Origin: Nitrososphaera sp. UBA210
GTDB taxonomy: Archaea; Thermoproteota; Nitrososphaeria; Nitrososphaerales; Nitrososphaeraceae
DNA: 20,982 nucleotides
Direction of reading: 5' to 3'
Assembly: GCA_002494895.1 (NCBI GenBank)
Contig: DADA01000017.1
Span: forward strand, 1 to 20,982
Shown: piece by piece, positions 1-7,804 of the stretch
Numbering within the stretch: position 1 is the stretch's first letter
Layout: each line of letters opens with the position of its first letter
Made by a program: the position numbers and the translations under genes
Notes under the pieces: model-generated
Databases searched by the model: none
Seen by the model: the letters and a program-made list of their open reading frames with translations, nothing else
What the model was told of the DNA's origin: nothing

Positions 1-708
1 AACAACAACAGGCAAAATCCAATCATGCCGTGGAACCTGAGGGCCAATGACCTTGTGCAGATAAGCTTTGAAGAAATGTTCGCCAAGCTCGGGATCTATT
101 ACGAGCGGAGGGAGAACGCCTACAGAAACATAATGGAAGAAGATATTGAAGGAACCCTGGACAGCGAGAAGGGAGTGATCGAGGTCCGCAAGCTGGCCCA
201 GACGGTGCTTGCCGCAAGAGGCCAGATAGACAGAATTTCAGAAATGAAGGACGTCTTTGAGGGCGAGGCCTGGTACCGGGATACTTTTAGAGAGCAGTAC
301 CTCGACATTGATCCGAGAAAGCTGGTTCTGCTCTACAAGGTCCAGTTCAGGCTGCAGAGTGTCATAAGGGAGATCAGAAGCGCGGGAGCGGAAAAATACG
401 GCTATGCGCCAAAGGCAAAGAACCTCATCTGGTGCCTGACGCTCCAGGGCCTGATGAACGACAACAAGTTCGACAGGCTAGTCGAAAACTATGGCAACTC
501 TACGGGAGTGGAAGCCGGTCTCACCGAGATCCTGAAGAAAATGGCCAGCTCAAAGATCCGGTTCATACTGAGCGACGCATTTGATGCCAAGAAGTACCGC
601 GACCACATGAACGAAGGCAAGTTCGCGTTCCTGAGGTCAAAATCGACTCTCGCAGACTGCATGAAAGTCGCGCACTCCAGGTTCGGCTGGGAAAAGAAGA
701 CGCTCTAG
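1..708 (+). CDS. AIPR-family (abortive infection phage resistance) protein, C-terminal part, 5' end outside window
   Basis: The reading frame is open to base 1 (first residues NNNRQNPI), so the ATG at 25 is probably internal and this is the last ~235 residues of a longer protein. The segment around residues 1-40, with NRQNPI, LRANDLVQ and GIYYERRENAY, resembles the conserved core of the AIPR family, whose members are usually several hundred residues and are linked to phage abortive infection. The rest is charged and largely helical, with no membrane segment. The stop codon overlaps the stop of the convergent glycosyltransferase in a CTAG. The family call rests on motif resemblance, and the missing N-terminus cannot be judged. 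Confidence 0.66.
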   Translation, partial: NNNRQNPIMPWNLRANDLVQISFEEMFAKLGIYYERRENAYRNIMEEDIEGTLDSEKGVIEVRKLAQTVLAARGQIDRISEMKDVFEGEAWYRDTFREQYLDIDPRKLVLLYKVQFRLQSVIREIRSAGAEKYGYAPKAKNLIWCLTLQGLMNDNKFDRLVENYGNSTGVEAGLTEILKKMASSKIRFILSDAFDAKKYRDHMNEGKFAFLRSKSTLADCMKVAHSRFGWEKKTL

Positions 709-2162
709 CCAGTGCGCGCCTTGTCCTCATCGCTTGCCACCGGGGCCACACTGTCGACGCGGCGTTCGACCGGAATCTTGGAAGAGGTCCACTTTAGGCC
801 GCCGTTACCCCTAAAGATCACGTCAAAGACGCCCTTTAGTATGATAAAGTCCACGAGATGCTTGTAGCCTATCACCATCAGGGGCGAATACAAGGTCATC
901 TTCCAGTCGTCCTCTTCGTCTATGAGCAAGGCCATTGAAGAGAGGACGAATTGCAGGCAGGTGAAGAGCAGAAACGAAAACAGGACAAACAGCCACATCC
1001 CTTCAAGTACCGCAAGGATCCCTGCGGCTCCGATAACGACGCCGAGAACCGGCAAAAGCAGCATGTTAAGCACTGTCATTGGGTAGCCGTACTGGCGCAG
1101 CATGGCAAAGCGGGAATTCGTGGCGACATCTTGGTGTTTGATAAATGTCTGCATGTTGCCCCTGTACCACCGAATCCGCTGTTTGTAAAAATCTGACAAT
1201 GATGAAGGCGCTTCGGTATATGCCATTGCACGGGAGCTTGCCTGGACGACCTTGCCGCACTTTAGCGCCTTTACCGTAACGTCAAAATCCTCCGTCAGCG
1301 TATCCTTGTCATAGTTTCCCGCCTGCTGGAGAATTTTCCTGTTAAACGCCCCGAGTGCCCCGGGGACGACCATCACCACTCCAAAGATGTCAAACGCCCT
1401 TCTCCAGAGGTTAATGCCCACGAGATATTCGAGCGCCTGACATCTCGTAAGCAGGTTCCTGCGGTTCAGGACCTTGATGTTGCCTCCAACCCCAGCGACT
1501 GACGGATTCTGGAAATACTTTACAATCATTTTCAACGAGTCCCTTCCAGCTATCGAATCGGCGTCCATGATCACCACATATTCTCCTTTTGCAAAAAGTA
1601 GGCCGTGGTTTATGGCCGAGGACTTGCCGCCGTTCTGTGGTTTTCTGACTACTGAAAACAAGACCTCCTTGCCGAATTTCTTTGAATAGTTGCTCGCCAC
1701 TGTGTAGGTGCTGTCAATCGAGCCGTCGTCAACGACAATGATTTCCTTCCTCGGATAATCGGCCTCTGCAAGCGAATCAAGAGCCTTGGCTATGGTGCCC
1801 TCTTCATTGTAAGCAGGGATTATCACAGTGATCAGGGGGAATTCTGCAGGCGCCCTTACGCTGTCTTCAAGCTTTTTGTGGTAAATAGTCAGAGGGACGT
1901 TGAGGAAATTATACATGAACGTTATCGCCAGGCTGAACGAAAGGATCGCAGAGTAGACAGAGAACCTGCCAAGAAAGCTGGATGCTTCCAGCGAATATAC
2001 GGCGCTGACGACCAAAGGGATGACAAAAACACAGGCATAGATAGCAAAAACTGATACCCTTTTTCCCGGTCTGCCTTCCTTCCTCTTCCACGATGCAAGG
2101 AGGTAAAGACAAAAGATGCTTACAGAAATCATGGAAGCAAGGAATACCATCGAGCCCATCAC
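705..2162 (-). CDS. Membrane-bound family 2 glycosyltransferase (processive, BcsA/NodC/PgaC-like)
   Basis: This is a 485-residue polytopic protein. Two or three N-terminal membrane segments (about 3-24, 36-55, 66-86) are followed by a cytoplasmic GT-A catalytic domain (about 108-340) and three or four C-terminal membrane segments (about 360-450). Catalytic motifs are visible: VIIPAYNEE (113-121), the DDGS pair D145/D146, the DAD metal site (D200, D202), PGALGAFNR (267-275), TED (E291, D292) and QRIRW (328-332). These are the D, D, D, QxxRW signature of processive polysaccharide synthases. The donor sugar and product are unknown; an exopolysaccharide or surface glycan is the likely role. The start is GTG (2162) or the next ATG (2159). 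A hydrophobic stretch lies in frame upstream without a usable start codon. It probably follows the zinc-ribbon gene at 2247-3494 in one transcript (85-nt gap). Confidence 0.88.
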   Translation of the reverse strand: MMGSMVFLASMISVSIFCLYLLASWKRKEGRPGKRVSVFAIYACVFVIPLVVSAVYSLEASSFLGRFSVYSAILSFSLAITFMYNFLNVPLTIYHKKLEDSVRAPAEFPLITVIIPAYNEEGTIAKALDSLAEADYPRKEIIVVDDGSIDSTYTVASNYSKKFGKEVLFSVVRKPQNGGKSSAINHGLLFAKGEYVVIMDADSIAGRDSLKMIVKYFQNPSVAGVGGNIKVLNRRNLLTRCQALEYLVGINLWRRAFDIFGVVMVVPGALGAFNRKILQQAGNYDKDTLTEDFDVTVKALKCGKVVQASSRAMAYTEAPSSLSDFYKQRIRWYRGNMQTFIKHQDVATNSRFAMLRQYGYPMTVLNMLLLPVLGVVIGAAGILAVLEGMWLFVLFSFLLFTCLQFVLSSMALLIDEEDDWKMTLYSPLMVIGYKHLVDFIILKGVFDVIFRGNGGLKWTSSKIPVERRVDSVAPVASDEDKARTG

Positions 2163-2246
2163 CAGAGTGATGGCCGCCGCGGCAAGAAATGGAAGAACTG
2201 CCAGAGCAATCAGTTTTGCGAACAGCGATCTCTTGCCGCCCGTCTG

Positions 2247-3494
2247 TCAGCTCACGCCCTGACTGTTCCCCTCATCCTGCGCAGCGCCTGTGACAGCCCT
2301 GATCATTTTCTCAAGGCTGGCCCCTTCGCTCTGTGAGGTCTGGCTCTGGGAATCTCTATCAGCCACGCCGGTAATCGATTGCAACATTTGTTCCAGGTGG
2401 CCATCGACCTGACCTGTGCTCTGTTCACCCACCACATGCCCAATTATCATTCCAGCTATCTCTTCAGGATCTGTACCATCAGACTCTAGAACTGCAATAC
2501 CATACGAGTCTGCCAATTTTTGCGCTTCCTCTGTCGCCTTGGATACCGCGATCAGGATTTTCTTTGGCACCTTTACATCAACGCATCTGGCAAAGAAATT
2601 CAGGACGGCCTCGGGACCGACGGGGCTTTCAGACTTTACGATATCTGCGGCGACTACCGGATCATGGCTGCCGGTCTGGTAGGCTATTATGTCAAACTTG
2701 TGTTCCACCTGAGAAGATCCGATTAGAGCCGCATCGACTGACGCCTTTACGCCGCGCTTCTCCAGGGCACCCACTATAGAGTTCTCCAACTCGCGATCGC
2801 TGTCATCCAGATACCGTGACAGTCCCTGCGGTTCGACGACAAATGCAAACAGCGGCTCGACTTTCAATTCGTCAGCCGCAAGAGATCTCGCGCAGTTGAG
2901 GCAGATGGGCTGCGTCCTTCCCTCGGGAGAGAGCTTGTGGCATGACATGCAGATGCAGTATGATCCCGGCTTTACATAATCCACGCCAATCGCCTTTAGC
3001 CGCTTTTTGCATTTCCTGCATACCAGCCCGCCTCCGTCGGCGCTGATAAAATGCGACTCAAGATCAATGTTGCCGCAGTTGAGGTGCTCTATCACCTTGC
3101 CCTGGTCCGTGTTTGTCGATCCGCATAGAGGGCACGATATCTTTAACAGCAGCCCGTGATGGCCGCAGTAACTGCATTTCCTGATGTAATCAACCGGCTC
3201 CTGCCTTACTATTCCCAGATCCTGCAGGGACTTTAGGATGTCCAGCTGAAGGGGGAGATCGTTATCCGAAAAGCCGGTGTAGGTCAGACCTCCTTCGGGC
3301 CTGATTACCGGTTCAAACCTCGTTATCTTTTTTTCTATTATCTCTGTCAGCTTTGCGCTTACAGCTTCGCTGACGGGTCTTGCAGGAGCAGTCGTAGCAA
3401 TCACCTCAAAATTGCGTACCTCATCTATTAAGTTATGGTGACTCTTGCGACTCTGCCACGCCATTGAAAACGCTAACCATTTAATTAAAGCCAT
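2247..3494 (-). CDS. TackOD1-type multi-zinc-ribbon protein with degenerate PD-(D/E)XK-like domain
   Basis: This is a soluble protein of 415 residues. Residues about 60-205 carry twelve Cys (107, 110, 121, 124, 140, 159, 162, 180, 182, 185, 198, 201) with IEHLNCGNID and AIGVDYVKPGSYC, the pattern of the thaumarchaeal output domain TackOD1, a predicted signalling output module. Residues about 225-350 (FDIIAYQTG, VVAADIVKS, KKILIAVSKA) look like a restriction-endonuclease fold whose E-x-K motif is not intact. The C-terminal tail holds two copies of a short helix motif (LEQMLQSITGVA, LEKMIRAVTGAA) joined by a Ser/Gln linker. The start is uncertain: ATG at 3494 leaves no room for a promoter, whereas ATG at 3464 (residue 11) has TTTAATTAAA 16-25 nt upstream. 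No biochemical role can be assigned. Confidence 0.78.
   Translation of the reverse strand: MALIKWLAFSMAWQSRKSHHNLIDEVRNFEVIATTAPARPVSEAVSAKLTEIIEKKITRFEPVIRPEGGLTYTGFSDNDLPLQLDILKSLQDLGIVRQEPVDYIRKCSYCGHHGLLLKISCPLCGSTNTDQGKVIEHLNCGNIDLESHFISADGGGLVCRKCKKRLKAIGVDYVKPGSYCICMSCHKLSPEGRTQPICLNCARSLAADELKVEPLFAFVVEPQGLSRYLDDSDRELENSIVGALEKRGVKASVDAALIGSSQVEHKFDIIAYQTGSHDPVVAADIVKSESPVGPEAVLNFFARCVDVKVPKKILIAVSKATEEAQKLADSYGIAVLESDGTDPEEIAGMIIGHVVGEQSTGQVDGHLEQMLQSITGVADRDSQSQTSQSEGASLEKMIRAVTGAAQDEGNSQGVS
3480..3489. promoter_or_regulatory. Palindromic TATA-like box between divergent genes
   Basis: TTTAATTAAA is its own reverse complement. It lies 18-27 nt before the cbiE ATG (3507) on the + strand and 16-25 nt before the ATG at 3464 on the - strand, so it could serve both genes. 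If the zinc-ribbon gene really starts at 3494, the box would lie inside its coding sequence. Confidence 0.5.
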
Positions 3495-3506
3495 TACTAC
3501 GCGTAA

Positions 3507-4226
3507 ATGTTGGCCCGGAAACTCTATGTCGTTGGCGTCGGTCCCGGCTCACCAAAGTATCTGACTGACGCAGCCAAGGAAGCCATCAAAAAGTCGCGGT
3601 ACATCGTGGGCTACGCCTACACGCTGTCAACCATAGAAGGCATCATTGACAGGACTAGGCAGGAAGTACACACAGTCACAATGAAGAGTCAGGAAACAGT
3701 CTATCATGATATCTATGGCAAGATGAAGGACGGCGACTATTGCACCGTTCCGTTCACCGGCGATGTCAACTTTTCCGAGTCCGAGGTAGTCGACAGGCTC
3801 CTCCAGATTTTTGGCGAAGGAAATGTGGAAATAATTCCAGGCATAAGTTCCATCCAGGCGGCAGCGGCCATATCGCGTGTTCCGATCGACAAAGCTCTTG
3901 TTGTCACATTCCATGTGACAGGCGATATCGAACAGAAAAAAGCAGACATCCTGCAAGCTGTCAAAAAAGGAATGAGCGTGATCCTCTTGCCGAGGCCCTG
4001 GCCACGCGATCCTGCTAAACATTTCATGCAGTCCGAGATTGCGAAATTCCTCCGCGGAAACGGCGTTGACACGTCAAAATTAAAAGCGTGGGTTTTTGAA
4101 CACCTGACTACTGATAAGGAGACCCGCTTTACGGGGATGGCATCAGACCTTGAGGGAAAGGAATTCAGCGACCTGTCTGTGATGGTGATCGACCAATCAA
4201 GGCCACAAACATACCTAGATTTCTAG
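3507..4226 (+). CDS. cbiE: Cobalt-precorrin-7 C5-methyltransferase (CbiE-like)
   Basis: This 239-residue tetrapyrrole methylase uses SAM to methylate the corrin ring in the anaerobic cobalamin pathway. The N-terminal LYVVGVGPGSPKYLT is the glycine-rich motif of the family. GDVNFSESEV (about 80-90) and EIIPGISSIQAAAA (about 110-124) match the SAM-binding and PGISS region. The C-terminal AWVFEHLT and FSDLSVMVI resemble the CbiE YEnL...dLsvvvi ending. CbiH is the main alternative, but the C-terminal pattern favours CbiE. No fused CbiT domain is present and no other cobalamin gene is in the window. The protein is cytoplasmic, and the start at 3507 is supported by a TATA-like box 18-27 nt upstream without a Shine-Dalgarno, suggesting a leaderless transcript. 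Confidence 0.85.
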   Translation: MLARKLYVVGVGPGSPKYLTDAAKEAIKKSRYIVGYAYTLSTIEGIIDRTRQEVHTVTMKSQETVYHDIYGKMKDGDYCTVPFTGDVNFSESEVVDRLLQIFGEGNVEIIPGISSIQAAAAISRVPIDKALVVTFHVTGDIEQKKADILQAVKKGMSVILLPRPWPRDPAKHFMQSEIAKFLRGNGVDTSKLKAWVFEHLTTDKETRFTGMASDLEGKEFSDLSVMVIDQSRPQTYLDF

Positions 4227-4242
4227 AAAAAATCCGAATGAC

Positions 4243-4250
4243 TTTAAATA
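4243..4250 (+). promoter_or_regulatory. TATA box of the small zinc-ribbon gene
   Basis: TTTAAATA lies 23-30 nt before the ATG at 4273, the spacing expected for a leaderless or near-leaderless archaeal transcript. Confidence 0.6.
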
Positions 4251-4272
4251 TCCAGAAGCGCATCTTCAATTC

Positions 4273-4401
4273 ATGTCAATAGATAACAAATCTGTTGGCA
4301 TCGCAGAGGGCAGAGGTTCCATCAAACTGTGCGCCGAATGTGGCGCCAAGATGACCAGATCTCTGAGAGTATGTCCCTCCTGCGGTGAGAGCCAGGCGTA
4401 A
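4273..4401 (+). CDS. Small zinc-ribbon protein, 42 residues
   Basis: The ATG at 4273 opens a 42-codon frame ending at TAA 4399-4401. Residues 20-37 form a compact zinc ribbon, CAEC then CPSCG (C20, C23, C34, C37), preceded by a short polar N-terminus. Its own TATA box (4243-4250) and a T-rich stretch just after the stop (4411-4416) support an independent short transcript. Such mini zinc ribbons are common in archaea and often bind nucleic acid or partner proteins, but nothing here identifies a role. It is cytoplasmic, with no membrane or signal segment. Confidence 0.72.
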   Translation: MSIDNKSVGIAEGRGSIKLCAECGAKMTRSLRVCPSCGESQA

Positions 4402-4425
4402 AACTCTCCCCTTTTTATTGCAAGA

Positions 4426-4433
4426 TTTAAAAT
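4426..4433 (+). promoter_or_regulatory. TATA box of the 97-residue gene
   Basis: TTTAAAAT lies 22-29 nt before the ATG at 4455. The short T-run at 4412-4416 just upstream could terminate the preceding small gene. Confidence 0.58.
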
Positions 4434-4454
4434 CCTGGTCAACAATCTCAGCGC

Positions 4455-4748
4455 ATGAGCGAAGTCAAATACCCGGTCTCACAAACCTACACAGTTCTCG
4501 ACGGCTATGACATTTACCGGAGCAGCAACTTGATAGTGGCCTTGGTTGTTGTGCAGAGCCAGTTTGGCAAGGACCTGAGGCTTTACCGCTGGATGAAAAG
4601 AAAGGACCTCTGGAAAGTTGATCTCTGCAGGATGGGAGTGGGACGATGGAAGTGGGCCGAGATAGCCGCCAAGGCAAACGAGTTCATTGAGAAGTACGGA
4701 CTCAAGGGCAGACAGCCTTCAGAGTCAGAAGAGACATCAAAAGAATAA
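4455..4748 (+). CDS. Conserved-looking small protein of unknown function, 97 residues
   Basis: I do not recognise this protein. It is soluble and Trp/Lys/Arg-rich in the middle (RLYRWMKRKDLWKVDLCRMG, then GRWKWAEIAAKANEFI), with a short hydrophobic strand (LIVALVVVQ) and a disordered acidic/Ser tail. The pattern of strands followed by a helix suggests a small alpha/beta fold, perhaps nucleic-acid binding given the basic surface. A TATA box at 22-29 nt upstream supports the ATG at 4455. It is convergent with the SpoIIM-like gene, with only 2 nt between the stops. Coding status is well supported by the promoter and by even composition; function is unknown. Confidence 0.68.
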   Translation: MSEVKYPVSQTYTVLDGYDIYRSSNLIVALVVVQSQFGKDLRLYRWMKRKDLWKVDLCRMGVGRWKWAEIAAKANEFIEKYGLKGRQPSESEETSKE

Positions 4749-4750
4749 TC

Positions 4751-5416
4751 TCAGGCGGCAGGCTCGGGTTCGAGCAGTACAGCCGTGTCGAGACCGCCCA
4801 AAAGTTCTATGAGCTGCCATTCTATCACCGCAGCTGCGAACAGGACTGCCGCCGCTATTCCTATTTCTATAAAGGTGGGGATAAGCTGGCTCTCATAAAA
4901 CGGACGGCCCGCGCCGGCCCGCCAGGGCTTGTCCTTGACGAGACGGACTACAAGCAAGCCACTCCTCGACATTGCCAATCCGTAAATGAACACCTCCATA
5001 ACACCGAACGGCGTGATGAGAATCGCCAGCGGGGGAATGCCATCTAGCATTGGGTTTGCCGCTGCAATAGCGCTGAATACCGCGCCAGTGCCAAATCCTG
5101 CCAGCTCGCCAAATCCAATCCCAACGGCAGGAATAAACATGACAAGCGAGATCTTGAAGTTATTGAGAAAGATCCCGTTCTGATCGATGTCCTCGATCTG
5201 CTCCGCGAACTGCTTCCTTACCTCAGCAGCCTCCTCATCCGACAGCGGGATGGCAGCTCCAACCGAATATGCAATGAGAAAGGCTGCGGCGCCAATCGCG
5301 ACGTAAACGAGACGCCGCTTGATCCTAAAACGCAAGACAAGCAAGCTTGCGGGCAGTATCGTATAATTAGTTTTGTCATCCCTCATTCCGCAAGCTGTTC
5401 TTTTTATCCATGACAT
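4751..5416 (-). CDS. SpoIIM/DUF95-like integral membrane protein
   Basis: This protein of 221 residues has about five hydrophobic segments (about 36-56, 86-110, 126-150 and 175-200, with a re-entrant stretch near 104-120). The sequence ILITPFGVMEVFIYGLAMSRSG matches the PhGilElpa...aG hallmark of the stage II sporulation protein M family, and FLNNFKISLVMFIPAVGIG matches the first conserved block (N near a membrane start, then several Gly). Archaeal members are unrelated to sporulation; proposed roles are in membrane shaping or channel-like functions and are unproven. The start is uncertain between ATG 5416 and ATG 5386. The gene is divergent from the antiporter with 18 nt between start codons. 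Confidence 0.77.
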   Translation of the reverse strand: MSWIKRTACGMRDDKTNYTILPASLLVLRFRIKRRLVYVAIGAAAFLIAYSVGAAIPLSDEEAAEVRKQFAEQIEDIDQNGIFLNNFKISLVMFIPAVGIGFGELAGFGTGAVFSAIAAANPMLDGIPPLAILITPFGVMEVFIYGLAMSRSGLLVVRLVKDKPWRAGAGRPFYESQLIPTFIEIGIAAAVLFAAAVIEWQLIELLGGLDTAVLLEPEPAA

Positions 5417-5434
5417 CCATTACAATAAGAGATT

Positions 5435-6706
5435 GTGAATCATACCGGGCCAGCTCCAGCAGTAGACTCGATCTTTCCCGAGTTCTTTACCCCCGGTAGT
5501 GGGGCCATTGATTTTGTGGTCCAGGACATCGCAATAATCATGGTAGTGGCGGCGATCATGCTCGCCATTACATTCAAGCTAAAGCAGCCGATGGTGATAG
5601 GCTATATCATTGCAGGCATGGTCATAGGTCCATACACCCCACCATTCAGCCTTGTGCGCAGCCCTGAAACTCTGAACCTCTTTGCGGAACTGGGGATCAT
5701 CATGCTTCTTTTTGTCACTGGGACAGAGTTCCCGATAGCAAAGCTACGGTCTGTTGGGAGGATCTCTATTATCACCGCGCTCGCAGAGTCTCTGGGGACG
5801 CTGCTGATAGTGTTCTTTATCGCGCAGAACCTGGGGTTCACGTTCAACGATTCGATCTTTCTTGCTCTCGCGCTTTCAGTCACGAGCACCGTCATCACGA
5901 TGCGAATTTTGGAAGATGTCGGCCTGGTCAGGGACAAGTCATCAACCCTTATCATGGGCATGCTGATAGTCGAGGACATTCTGGTGATTTCTGCTCTGGG
6001 TGTAATGCAGTCAGTGAGCACCGTGGGCACGGTTTCGTTCGTGGACACCGGGATCTCGCTTGCAATCGTGGGCGCCTTTATCGGCGGCATAATCATTATC
6101 GGAAGCAAGTACGTTCCGAGGCTCGTTGACAGAGCCGGCAGGACAAATGACTACGCGCTTCTTCTGATAACGATCCTGAGCCTTGCGTTTGGGCTTTCGT
6201 TTATCGCGAACGGTCTGGGCATGTCTGTGGTGATAGGAGCCTTCCTGGCAGGAGTGCTGGTCGCCGAGTCAAGGAGCGCCGCCGTGGCGAGGATCATTAC
6301 GATCCCGCTGAGAGACATGTTTGCAGCTCTTTTCTTCATATCGATCGGGGCGCTGATGGACATCACGCTGATCCCGCTGTTCATTGTGCCTGCGATAATC
6401 CTCATACTATCGTCATTTGCTTCAAAGTTCCTCATAGTGACGGCCATTCTGACAAAGTCGGGATACGACAACACCACTTCGCTCCGCGCAGGCTTGGGCA
6501 TATCAGCTACAAAGGGCGAGATGTCGCTTGTTGTAGGAAAGGGAGGGCAGGACGTCGGGGCCATCAGCTTTGCGATACTGCCAATACTTGGTGTCATAAC
6601 TATAGTGACGACCTTTATCGGCCCCTTTGTCATAAGGGTAGGAAGCAAGTTCAAGCTCGCCGAGCCGACAGAAGCGGATTCCAGGCGCGAAAAAGAAGAG
6701 ATCTAG
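5435..6706 (+). CDS. KefB-type cation:proton antiporter (CPA2, Na+/H+ exchanger family)
   Basis: This 423-residue protein has about 12 transmembrane helices from residue 28 to 410 and only short soluble ends. The acidic pair E180-D181 in a membrane helix (GMLIVEDILVISALGV) sits where CPA2 antiporters have their ion-binding carboxylate pair. FLAGVLVAES (about 271-280) matches the conserved fLAGl.la.s block, and IIAGMVIGPYTPP the N-terminal GyiiaGillGP motif. No C-terminal RCK/TrkA regulatory domain is present, unlike full-length Kef systems. It probably exchanges K+ or Na+ for protons. The start is GTG at 5435, with an AT-rich box (TTTTTATC, 5401-5408) upstream. The stop overlaps the convergent aquaporin stop (CTAG at 6703-6706). 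Confidence 0.88.
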   Translation: MNHTGPAPAVDSIFPEFFTPGSGAIDFVVQDIAIIMVVAAIMLAITFKLKQPMVIGYIIAGMVIGPYTPPFSLVRSPETLNLFAELGIIMLLFVTGTEFPIAKLRSVGRISIITALAESLGTLLIVFFIAQNLGFTFNDSIFLALALSVTSTVITMRILEDVGLVRDKSSTLIMGMLIVEDILVISALGVMQSVSTVGTVSFVDTGISLAIVGAFIGGIIIIGSKYVPRLVDRAGRTNDYALLLITILSLAFGLSFIANGLGMSVVIGAFLAGVLVAESRSAAVARIITIPLRDMFAALFFISIGALMDITLIPLFIVPAIILILSSFASKFLIVTAILTKSGYDNTTSLRAGLGISATKGEMSLVVGKGGQDVGAISFAILPILGVITIVTTFIGPFVIRVGSKFKLAEPTEADSRREKEEI

Positions 6707-7395
6707 CCCTTCCTGAATACTCCGCGCAGGAAAAATGCAGCCATCGCGGTCCCCGCAAATGTGGCTGTGAAGTAGAGCCAGAGATTCCCAAGTGCTCCGG
6801 ACAACAACGCGGGTGTCAGGGACCTGGCGGGATTCATTGATGCCCCAGAGATAAATGCAAAAAAGAAAATGTCAAGCCCAACGATTCCACCTATAGCAAT
6901 CCCGCTCAATCCTCTCAAGCCCTTGGTATAGACAACCAGCAGTATCACCGCCATCAAGAGCGCCGAAGCCAGCACTTCAATACCAAAGATGAGGGGCAAT
7001 GGGAACGAATAATCAGGTGCGTTTGCCCCTAGGTCCGCTTCGGTTCCTATCAGAAGCATGACGAACGCGCTGGCGAGCATCGCGCCGATCAGTTCCGCGG
7101 CAAAGTAGACCGCTGCCTGTCTTTTCTTTATGTGATGTGTGATCAGAAAACCCAAAGTCACAGCGGGATTAAAGTGGGCCATTGATATTTTCCCAAACAG
7201 GTACACGCCAGCTGCCACGCCAACAAATGGCGCAAATGCGATGAATGTAATTCCCAAAGCGCCGCCGGTCTTGGCGTCTATTACGACAGAGCCGGTAGCA
7301 AGCACCACGACTATGAAAGTGCCAATGACCTCGGCAAAGAACTGCTTTTGCGATGGATTCAGCTTAGCTGCCAGCGGATTGGAGGGTTTTTGCAA
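6703..7395 (-). CDS. MIP-family channel (aquaporin/aquaglyceroporin), likely arsenite or water exit channel
   Basis: This 230-residue protein has six membrane helices. Both half-helix NPA signatures are intact: HFNPAVTLG (N76-P77-A78) and SMNPARSL (N188-P189-A190, with the selectivity-filter Arg at 191). The gene is the last of arsM-arsC-aqp and starts (TTG 7395) inside arsC, overlapping it by 32 nt, so translation is probably coupled. The pairing of an aquaporin-type channel with ArsC is known elsewhere, where the channel lets arsenite made by ArsC leave the cell, and no ArsB or Acr3 pump is present in the cluster. The arsenic role is inferred from context; the protein alone could be a water or glycerol channel. 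Confidence 0.87.
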   Translation of the reverse strand: MQKPSNPLAAKLNPSQKQFFAEVIGTFIVVVLATGSVVIDAKTGGALGITFIAFAPFVGVAAGVYLFGKISMAHFNPAVTLGFLITHHIKKRQAAVYFAAELIGAMLASAFVMLLIGTEADLGANAPDYSFPLPLIFGIEVLASALLMAVILLVVYTKGLRGLSGIAIGGIVGLDIFFFAFISGASMNPARSLTPALLSGALGNLWLYFTATFAGTAMAAFFLRGVFRKG

Positions 7396-7804
7396 TTGTT
7401 CTTACTCTTCTCTCAATTTCGTCTCTTATCTCTCTCACCTTTTCGATGGACTTGCCTTTCGGATCTTCTATGCCCCAATCGATCACGTCGTTGATAAAGA
7501 GCATGGGGCATTCTGACTGGTCGATGCAGCCCATGTTGACCGCTCTGACAGAACTCCTTATCATGTCTTCAGTAATTATCTTGGATTTTTGGCCGCTGAT
7601 GTCAATGCCAACCTCCTTCATCGCCCGAACGGCCAGGGGGTTGATCTCTCCGGCAGGCCTGGTACCGGCGCTCATCGCCCTGTACCCGCCGGGCGCATAC
7701 TTTTTGAAAAAACCTTCAGCAATCTGGCTCCTGCCCGCATTTTCCACGCAGACAAAAAGGACGGTTTTCACGGCTTGGCTGCTCTTTCCGAGCTTCATAC
7801 TCAC
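7364..7804 (-). CDS. arsC: Arsenate reductase, low-molecular-weight phosphatase type (thioredoxin-coupled)
   Basis: This 146-residue cytoplasmic enzyme reduces As(V) to As(III). The P-loop VCVENAGRSQ gives the C-x5-R motif (C19, R25). The second and third redox cysteines appear at C93 (NMGC) and C99 (SECP), spaced as in the pI258-type enzyme, and the general acid is D114 in WGIEDP. Three cysteines distinguish it from plain tyrosine phosphatases of the same fold. The start is either GTG 7804, whose GTGA overlaps the arsM stop, or ATG 7798 two codons later, and the C-terminus overlaps the aquaporin start. It is the middle gene of a three-gene arsenic operon. Confidence 0.92.
   Translation of the reverse strand: MSMKLGKSSQAVKTVLFVCVENAGRSQIAEGFFKKYAPGGYRAMSAGTRPAGEINPLAVRAMKEVGIDISGQKSKIITEDMIRSSVRAVNMGCIDQSECPMLFINDVIDWGIEDPKGKSIEKVREIRDEIERRVRTIAKTLQSAGS

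Noticed and set aside
5602..6654. Long - strand frames (168 and 167 codons) opposite the antiporter gene
   Set aside because: They mirror a highly hydrophobic coding sequence and give Met/Ile/Thr-rich products with no domain; the + strand antiporter is unambiguous.
6703..6706. CTAG shared by convergent stop codons (also at 705-708)
   Set aside because: It is a simple consequence of two TAG stops overlapping; not evidence of regulation.
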